From an uncultured Oscillospiraceae bacterium (GTDB lineage Bacteria; Bacillota_A; Clostridia; Oscillospirales; Oscillospiraceae), in the NCBI GenBank assembly GCA_900769845.1, contig CAAGIF010000218.1, positions 1-10,876 on the forward strand: 10,876 nucleotides of DNA, in the 5' to 3' direction. Shown here one piece after another: positions 7,022 to 10,876 of the stretch. Made by a program: the position numbers and the translations under genes. The notes under the pieces were generated by a model. It made no database searches. It was not told the origin of the DNA and saw nothing but the letters and a program-made list of their open reading frames with translations. How positions within the stretch are numbered: the first letter of the stretch is position 1; each line of letters starts with the position of its first letter.

Positions 7022-8575
7022 TTACTTTGCGTATTCCACAGCCTTGGTTTCCCGGATCACATTGATCTTGATCTGACCGGGGTATTCCAGCTCGGATTCG
7101 ATCTTCTTGGCGATATCCCGGGCCAGGAGGATCATATTGTCCTCGGTGACCACCTCGGGCTTGACCATGATCCGAACTTCGCGGCCTGCCTGGATGGCGA
7201 AGGCCTTGTCCACGCCGGGATAAGAACCGGTGAGCTCCTCCAGCTTCTGGAGCCGGCGGATATAGTTCTCCACATTCTCTCTCCGGGCGCCGGGACGGGC
7301 GGCGGAGATGGCATCGGCGGCCTGGACCAGAACCGCGATAACGGTCTTGGGCTCCACATCGCCGTGGTGCGCTTCCACTGCGTTGATAACAACGGGATTT
7401 TCCTTGTACTTGCGAACCAGATCGGCGCCAAGCTGCACGTGGCTGCCTTCCACCTCGTGGTCGATGGACTTGCCCAGGTCATGCAGCAGACCTGCGCGCT
7501 TTGCCAGAGCCACATCCACGCCCAGCTCCGCAGCCATAAGACCGGCAATGTGGGCGACTTCGATGGAGTGGTTCAGCACATTCTGACCGTAGGAAGTGCG
7601 GTACTTCTGGCGGCCCAGGATCTTAACCAGCTCGGGGTTGAGATTGTGGACACCGGTTTCGTAGCATGCCCGCTCGCCTTCCTCCCGGATGGTGCGGTCC
7701 ACTTCCTTCCGGGCCTTCTCCACCATATCTTCGATACGGGTGGGATGGATCCGGCCGTCGGCAATGAGCTTTTCCAGCGCCAGTCTTGCAATCTCCCGGC
7801 GAACGGGATCGAAGCTGGACACGGTAATGGCTTCGGGGGTGTCGTCGATGATCAGATCGACACCGGTGATGGTTTCCAGGGTGCGGATATTCCGACCCTC
7901 GCGGCCGATGATACGGCCCTTCATTTCATCGTTGGGCAGGGGCACAACGGAAACGGTGGTTTCTGCGGCATGGTCGGCAGCGCAGCGCTGGATAGCGGTT
8001 GCGATGACTTCCCGGGCGGTGGCGTCGGCCTCGTCCTTCAGCTGCTGTTCGATCTCCTTGATCTTCAGGGCAGCCTCGTGGCGGACATCCTCTTCCACAG
8101 TCTTCAGCAGGTACTGCTTTGCCTGCTCCTGGGTCAGCTCAGAGATTTTTTCCAGCATTTCCAACTGCTGCTTCTTGATCTCGTCAGCCTGAGCCTGGGT
8201 CTCGGCGACTTTGGCCAGCTTCTTTGCCAGTTCTTCTTCCTTGCGTTCGAAGGCTTCCGTCTTCTTGTCCAGCGCGGTTTCCTTCTGTTCCAGCCGGCGC
8301 TCCTGCTTGGAAAGCTCAGCGCGGCGCTCTTTGACTTCCTTGTCGTGTTCTGTACGGGATTTATGGATTTCGTCCTTGGCTTCCAGAAGCATTTCCTTCT
8401 TACGGCTTTCACCGCTGCGGATTGCCTCGTTGATCAGACGGGTAGCTTCCATCTCAGCAGAACCGATTTCCCGTTCTGCAACCTTCTTGCGGTAGGCAAC
8501 ACCCACAGCGAAGAATACAATGGCGGCAACCACATAGCCAGCGACGATGAGAATCATTTTCAACATCGGATCCAT
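7022..8575 (-). CDS. rny: RNase Y (membrane-anchored endoribonuclease)
   Basis: 517-residue endoribonuclease that starts mRNA decay in Firmicutes. An N-terminal transmembrane helix (about 6-27) is followed by a long charged coiled coil (about 35-190). A KH RNA-binding domain contains [15 protein letters not shown] (from about 220). The HD phosphohydrolase domain has His336, then the metal-binding HD pair His365-Asp366 in LLHDLGK. The C terminus [12 protein letters not shown] nearly equals that of B. subtilis Rny (520 residues). I start at ATG 8575 ([11 protein letters not shown]), which matches the family N terminus. The strong ribosome site AAGGAGGTG lies 14 nt before it, longer than usual; an in-frame GTG at 8588-8590 is part of that ribosome site and so is an unlikely start. 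It is transcribed alone from a consensus promoter with a long leader. Confidence 0.97.
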   Translation of the reverse strand: MDPMLKMILIVAGYVVAAIVFFAVGVAYRKKVAEREIGSAEMEATRLINEAIRSGESRKKEMLLEAKDEIHKSRTEHDKEVKERRAELSKQERRLEQKETALDKKTEAFERKEEELAKKLAKVAETQAQADEIKKQQLEMLEKISELTQEQAKQYLLKTVEEDVRHEAALKIKEIEQQLKDEADATAREVIATAIQRCAADHAAETTVSVVPLPNDEMKGRIIGREGRNIRTLETITGVDLIIDDTPEAITVSSFDPVRREIARLALEKLIADGRIHPTRIEDMVEKARKEVDRTIREEGERACYETGVHNLNPELVKILGRQKYRTSYGQNVLNHSIEVAHIAGLMAAELGVDVALAKRAGLLHDLGKSIDHEVEGSHVQLGADLVRKYKENPVVINAVEAHHGDVEPKTVIAVLVQAADAISAARPGARRENVENYIRRLQKLEELTGSYPGVDKAFAIQAGREVRIMVKPEVVTEDNMILLARDIAKKIESELEYPGQIKINVIRETKAVEYAK

Positions 8576-8788
8576 AATCTTGCAGCACACCTCCTTCTTA
8601 AAAATTGGCGTCGAAGGGGTGGGCGCAGTGAGCCCCTTGTGAAATTACGCATAACAACGAACCGGACATCTCCGGTCGGAATGATTATGATAACAAACCC
8701 AAACAGGGCACAAAACGCATACCCCGGCTCGTTCGCCGGTTATCATGAAACGCGGTACCCCAATACTGGGGCAGCGTACACCATACCG
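8576..8788 (-). promoter_or_regulatory. long structured 5' leader of rny
   Basis: From the predicted start near 8788 to the rny ATG the mRNA leader is about 210 nt and has no open frame of note. Four hairpins are visible: cccca/tgggg with loop atac (8758-8771); CCGGC/GCCGG with a 6-nt loop (8724-8739); a perfect 6-bp ACCGGA/TCCGGT with a 4-nt loop (8661-8676), extended by an outer CATAA/TTATG (8650-8654, 8685-8689); and AAGGGG/CCCCTT (8614-8638), the last about 15 nt upstream of the ribosome site. I recognise no known riboswitch class. A role in feedback control of RNase Y is inference. Confidence 0.5.
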
Positions 8789-8794
8789 TATACC

Positions 8795-8823
8795 ATTTTA
8801 CCCGGGCAGTGGGGGATTGTCAA
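8795..8823 (-). promoter_or_regulatory. sigma-A promoter of rny
   Basis: On the minus strand a perfect TTGACA (8818-8823), a 17-nt spacer and TAAAAT (8795-8800). It is the only strong promoter between the rny start and the tRNA-Leu locus. Confidence 0.88.
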
Positions 8824-8879
8824 GCTAAATCACAGAATTTTGAAGCCTTATTGCCGGGGAAATCTGTGGAAAAGAGAAA

Positions 8880-8910
8880 ATCCCTGGCACCGTCTTCCTG
8901 CGCCAGGGAT
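8880..8910 (-). terminator. intrinsic terminator facing rny
   Basis: A 9-bp stem ATCCCTGGC/GCCAGGGAT (8880-8888, 8902-8910) with a 13-nt loop. Read on the minus strand it is followed by TTTTCTCTTTT, the right layout for termination. It lies between the divergent rny and tRNA-Leu promoters, so it would stop leftward transcripts from the tRNA region before rny. No leftward gene that needs it survives between here and the esterase terminator. Confidence 0.65.
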
Positions 8911-8919
8911 GTTGCTGCA

Positions 8920-8948
8920 TTGACAACTGCTCCCCGCCGTGGTAAAAT
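8920..8948 (+). promoter_or_regulatory. sigma-A promoter of the tRNA-Leu locus
   Basis: Perfect TTGACA (8920-8925), 17-nt spacer and TAAAAT (8943-8948), the same form as the tRNA-Gly promoter. The predicted start (about 8955) is 9 nt before the truncated tRNA-Leu. With that tRNA broken, this promoter now leads into the small membrane protein gene and then into the intact tRNA-Leu, for which I see no separate promoter. Confidence 0.88.
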
Positions 8949-8963
8949 GTACCGTAAAGATAT

Positions 8964-9002
8964 GCAGATGTGGTGAAATTAGTAGACTCATTGGATTTAG
9001 GT
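8964..9002 (+). pseudogene. 5' half of a tRNA-Leu(UAG), broken after the anticodon
   Basis: These 39 bases match the first 39 bases of the intact tRNA-Leu at 9436 at 36 positions; the three differences (8966, 8976, 8981) are all A here versus G there. The match extends a few bases upstream (TATGC). Acceptor 5' strand, D-arm, 5' anticodon stem and anticodon loop with TAG are present; after loop sequence TTTAGGT similarity stops abruptly, with no 3' anticodon stem, variable arm or T-arm. It cannot form a tRNA. It is preceded by an intact promoter. Confidence 0.88.
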
Positions 9003-9050
9003 GCTGTCACCTTAGGGGAGGTTTCTGGATAAGTATAGGAGGATAAGCAG

Positions 9051-9272
9051 ATGGATAAGAGGAATCGGCTGATTGGCGTTGTAGCGTCAGTATGCGGTAT
9101 CATCGGCTTTTGTCTGTTGATAGTTACTACATTGATGGGTGATGCGTTTCCCAATCTGCTCCGATTTGTTGCGGCGATATGTTTGACTGTACAGGCCATT
9201 GGACTCCTTGTAAACCTTCTCCATATTTGCAAACAAAAAAAGTCAGATAAAGAAGACAGCAAATCAGTTTAA
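9051..9272 (+). CDS. small two-TM membrane protein, unknown function
   Basis: 73-residue protein that I do not recognise. It has a charged start (MDKRNR), a hydrophobic segment at about 8-29, a short turn (GDAFPN, 30-35), a second hydrophobic segment at about 36-59 and a lysine-rich tail (KQKKSDKEDSK). The charge pattern predicts a membrane hairpin with both ends in the cytoplasm. An AGGAGG ribosome site (9037-9042) 8 nt before the ATG supports real translation. Base composition is visibly more AT-rich than the neighbouring genes, which suggests a recent arrival. It sits between a broken and an intact tRNA-Leu and is most likely transcribed from the tRNA promoter at 8920-8948. No function can be inferred; it has no toxin signature I can name. 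Confidence 0.72.
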   Translation: MDKRNRLIGVVASVCGIIGFCLLIVTTLMGDAFPNLLRFVAAICLTVQAIGLLVNLLHICKQKKSDKEDSKSV

Positions 9273-9435
9273 AGAAGGCTCGCCTGTTTTTATAAACCGT
9301 GGATTAGGCGAAACGCCCCGCCTCGGGTACCTCCCCGTGTAAAAATAGAGGTAAGATCGTAGGGGCGAACTGCGTTCGCCCGCGGGCGGTCAAAGACCGC
9401 CCCTACAAACGCAATCCAAGGACACAAAAGAATAT
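9273..9435 (+). other. non-coding stretch with hairpins between the small gene and tRNA-Leu
   Basis: I see no gene here. It holds small inverted repeats, AGGCG/CGCCT (9306-9310, 9319-9323) and TACCTC/GAGGTA (9328-9333, 9348-9353), then the twin-hairpin repeat listed separately. No sigma-A promoter is apparent before the intact tRNA-Leu. A frame on the minus strand across this area and the tRNA is an antisense-tRNA artefact. Confidence 0.6.
9359..9406. repeat. twin-hairpin inverted repeat (REP/MITE-like)
   Basis: Outer ends GTAGGGGCG (9359-9367) and CGCCCCTAC (9398-9406) are perfect inverted repeats. Inside are two perfect 8-bp hairpins with 3-nt loops: GGGCGAAC-TGC-GTTCGCCC (9363-9381) and GGGCGGTC-AAA-GACCGCCC (9384-9402), 2 nt apart. 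Very GC-rich, non-coding and intergenic, it has the form of a dispersed palindromic repeat. Copy number elsewhere in the genome is unknown from this window. Confidence 0.75.
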
Positions 9436-9518
9436 GCGGATGTGGTGGAATTGGTAGACTCATTGGATTTAGGTTCCAACGCGCAAGCGTGCAGGTTCGA
9501 GTCCTGTCATCCGCACCA
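9436..9518 (+). tRNA. tRNA-Leu (anticodon UAG), CCA encoded
   Basis: Complete class II tRNA of 83 nt. Acceptor GCGGATG pairs with CATCCGC; anticodon stem TTGGA/TCCAA closes loop TTTAGGT, anticodon TAG; the variable arm is CGC-GCAA-GCG-like; T-loop is TTCGAGT; CCA is encoded (9516-9518). It is followed at once by a GAAA-loop terminator. It decodes CUN leucine codons. It lacks an evident promoter of its own. Confidence 0.97.
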
Positions 9519-9521
9519 AAT

Positions 9522-9553
9522 AAAGAAGAGAGGTCGAAAGGCCTCTCTTCTTT
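9522..9553 (+). terminator. terminator of tRNA-Leu
   Basis: A 14-bp stem (9522-9535 with 9540-9553, one G-U pair) closed by a GAAA tetraloop, ending in TCTTCTTTGTTT. It begins 4 nt after the tRNA CCA. Confidence 0.9.
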
Positions 9554-9566
9554 GTTTCCTATAGGA

Positions 9567-9660
9567 ACAGGACTCGAACCCATCCGAATGCCACACCCCG
9601 GTGGGGTGTGGCTCGATTCCGGCTGGACGGAATCGACACGATAATATACTCGAGTCCTGT
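9567..9660. repeat. inverted tRNA T-arm copies flanking two hairpins
   Basis: ACAGGACTCGA (9567-9577) is the exact reverse complement of TCGAGTCCTGT (9650-9660). The left copy, with the next three bases, also equals 14 bases of the intact tRNA-Leu T-arm (9494-9507) in reverse orientation. Between the arms are two perfect hairpins: GCCACACCCC/GGGGTGTGGC (9590-9612, loop GGT) and TCGATTCCG/CGGAATCGA (9613-9636, 6-nt loop), directly adjoining. In RNA or single-stranded DNA the whole could fold as a three-way branched structure. Confidence 0.75.
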
Positions 9661-9671
9661 CATCCGCACCA
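9650..9671 (+). repeat. 22-bp direct repeat of the tRNA-Leu 3' end (att-like)
   Basis: The 22 bases from the T-loop to the CCA end of tRNA-Leu (9497-9518) are repeated exactly at 9650-9671; bases on both sides differ. A terminator follows 3 nt later. Such exact 3'-end tRNA repeats are the usual footprint of tyrosine-recombinase integration, or the remaining end of an ancestral tRNA gene. No integrase is present. Confidence 0.85.
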
Positions 9672-9674
9672 TAA

Positions 9675-9707
9675 AAAGAGACCGTAGGTGATACCTACGG
9701 TCTCTTT
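9675..9707. terminator. bidirectional terminator between tRNA-Leu remnant and esterase
   Basis: A perfect 15-bp stem AAAGAGACCGTAGGT/ACCTACGGTCTCTTT with a 3-nt loop. On the minus strand it is followed by a further TTTTTAT, terminating the esterase gene whose stop is at 9710. On the plus strand TCTCTTTGTTTATT follows, so it can also end transcripts from the tRNA side. Confidence 0.92.
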
Positions 9708-9709
9708 GT

Positions 9710-10876
9710 TTATTCGCCTACGGCTTTGTTTGTCAGCATGATTCCGATCAGTTTCAGCAGATTCGGTTTGCACATTTGCGTGTCCTTTTCGCCTACGCAG
9801 AGCACCCGCTTCTGATTTCTGTCGGAAGCGATCCATGTGGGAAGCTGGGCTGCCTTGTTGGGGTCGCCGGTTCGGACAAAGTTGCACAGATAATTCGTCA
9901 TCTGGTCGCTGAGGGCAAAATCCTTCTCGTCCATGGGACGCCAGCAGTTAGGCAGCGTGCCGAACCAGTACCACAGGTCAGAGGAATGCCATGCGCCGCA
10001 GCTATCGCCGGGCAGCATCCGGTCAAAGTACCAGGTATAGCTGGGCGTTTCCCGGGCACTGATCCACTTACGGGTCATGCTCTGCAGAATGGGAGGTGCC
10101 ATATCATGACTTGTGGAACCGGCCATGTAGGGGATGTTCCTGGGCGGTGTACCTGCCACAGCAAAATGACCGTCCATCACAGGGAAGCAGGAAGCAGCTC
10201 CACCTTTGACTTCTTTCTTAGCCGCTTGCCAGACTTCAAATAGCTTTTCTACAGGAAGCTCCCGGAACTGAGCCAGGTTTTCACAGTCACAGCGCTTCAT
10301 GATTTCTTTCCAGAAAGCAAGAGAATTCTCCATCTTGCCGGACATCATGCCGCCGAGACCGCATCCGCTGGACATGACCGCTTTCTGGAAAAGACCATCC
10401 GTCAGAGGACTCTGGCATTGCATCTGCACACTGGCTGCACCGGCACTCTGGCCCATGATGGTGATGTTTTCCTTGTCACCGCCGAAGGAAGCAATGTTTT
10501 CCTTGACCCACCGGATGGCGGTCATCTGGTCATACAGACCATAGTTTCCTGTATGGCCTGCCTCCTCCGCAAGCTCCTGCAGACATACAAAACCCATAGG
10601 GCCAAGGCGGTAGTTGAGGGTAACACCGATAACACCCTTGGCAGGCCACACAGGGCAGTCAAAGTGCTTTTCGTGGGCGCAGCCGCCGGTGAAGCCGCCG
10701 CCGTGGATGTAAATCAGAACGGGGAGTTTATCGCCTGCTTTGGCGTTTTGAGGGGTAAATATGTTCAGAAACAGGCAGTCTTCGCTGTAAGTATAGGGCT
10801 CGCCCTTGCGGAATTCGTTGTAGTAGAAAACCTTCTTCAGATTCTCTTCCTCGTTGTAGAATGCCCGGGGCTGATA
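9710..10876 (-). CDS. type-B carboxylesterase, N terminus outside the window
   Basis: 388 residues are visible; the frame stays open to the right edge, so the start and any signal peptide are missing. It is an alpha/beta hydrolase of the carboxylesterase/PnbA family that hydrolyses ester bonds of unknown substrates. Numbering from the window edge: family signature EDCLFLNIFTP at 32-42, oxyanion-hole HGGGF at 58-62, active-site signature FGGDKENITIMGQSAG with nucleophile Ser144, an acidic residue at about Asp258 (GSTSHD) and likely catalytic His297 (AWHSSDLWYWFG). The gene ends at a strong terminator next to the tRNA-Leu scar. A GTG at 10649-10651 (codon 76 of this frame) falls after the oxyanion loop and is not the start. 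Secretion cannot be judged. Confidence 0.93.
   Translation of the reverse strand, partial: YQPRAFYNEEENLKKVFYYNEFRKGEPYTYSEDCLFLNIFTPQNAKAGDKLPVLIYIHGGGFTGGCAHEKHFDCPVWPAKGVIGVTLNYRLGPMGFVCLQELAEEAGHTGNYGLYDQMTAIRWVKENIASFGGDKENITIMGQSAGAASVQMQCQSPLTDGLFQKAVMSSGCGLGGMMSGKMENSLAFWKEIMKRCDCENLAQFRELPVEKLFEVWQAAKKEVKGGAASCFPVMDGHFAVAGTPPRNIPYMAGSTSHDMAPPILQSMTRKWISARETPSYTWYFDRMLPGDSCGAWHSSDLWYWFGTLPNCWRPMDEKDFALSDQMTNYLCNFVRTGDPNKAAQLPTWIASDRNQKRVLCVGEKDTQMCKPNLLKLIGIMLTNKAVGE

Noticed and set aside
8576..8590. GTG start for rny five codons upstream
   Set aside because: This GTG is part of the AAGGAGGTG ribosome site, and the family N terminus begins at the ATG at 8575.
7364..8923. Very long plus-strand frame antisense to rny
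   Set aside because: A shadow of the GC-rich rny coding sequence; its translation is low complexity and resembles no family, while the other strand gives a full RNase Y.
9290..9583. Minus-strand frame of 97 codons reading DDRTRTCTLARW and similar
   Set aside because: It is the antisense of tRNA-Leu plus repeats. This RTRTCTLAR-type peptide is a well-known annotation artefact, and there is no ribosome site.
9497..9671. Integrated mobile element between the 22-bp tRNA repeats
   Set aside because: Only about 130 bp lie between the repeats and no recombinase is coded; a scar or remnant fits better than an active element.
1..10876. CRISPR array or defence/toxin-antitoxin system
   Set aside because: No regularly spaced repeats, Cas, restriction, or recognisable toxin-antitoxin pair was seen.

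Overview
The window looks like a piece of a Gram-positive Clostridia chromosome, most likely a gut Oscillospiraceae-type organism. The reasons are G+C-rich coding DNA with heavy use of CGG/CCG codons, strong GGAGG ribosome sites, textbook sigma-A promoters, an lspA-pseudouridine synthase pair as in Bacillus subtilis, RNase Y, MtaB and QueH, and a clostridial HPr-like protein. The taxonomic call is inference; no marker gene fixes the genus.

Layout. Positions 1-2415 (minus strand) hold lspA, an RluA/RluD-family pseudouridine synthase that overlaps lspA by 4 bp, a Cof-type HAD phosphatase, and a tRNA-Gly(UCC) with its own promoter. Positions 2416-2999 are a regulatory stretch. It contains the lspA promoter with a palindrome over its -10 box, a small HPr/Crh-like gene that has lost the phosphorylatable histidine, and crossing promoters for that gene and mtaB. 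Positions 3000-6978 (plus strand) hold mtaB, then a separate unit of queH, a THUMP-domain RNA methyltransferase and a YegS/DgkB-type lipid kinase. A bidirectional terminator (6985-7008) separates this from rny (RNase Y, minus strand), which has a strong promoter and a leader of about 210 nt with several hairpins.

Positions 8880-9707 are the most unusual part, a tRNA-Leu(UAG) scar region. A perfect promoter drives a 5' half of a tRNA-Leu that breaks off just after the anticodon. It is followed by a 73-residue two-TM protein gene of lower G+C, a twin-hairpin repeat, a complete tRNA-Leu(UAG) with terminator, an inverted copy of the T-arm, two more hairpins, then a 22-bp exact copy of the tRNA-Leu 3' end with its own terminator. 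The simplest reading is that an ancestral tRNA-Leu was split by about 650 bp of DNA carrying a replacement copy. From 9710 to the right edge runs a type-B carboxylesterase (minus strand) whose N terminus lies outside the window.

Functionally, the core is RNA maturation: a uridine isomerase, MtaB and QueH (tRNA anticodon-loop modification), an rRNA-type methyltransferase and RNase Y, with housekeeping envelope functions (LspA, lipid kinase). I see no defence system, CRISPR array, transposase or integrase. The novelty here lies in regulatory and tRNA-locus architecture rather than in a new multi-gene system.
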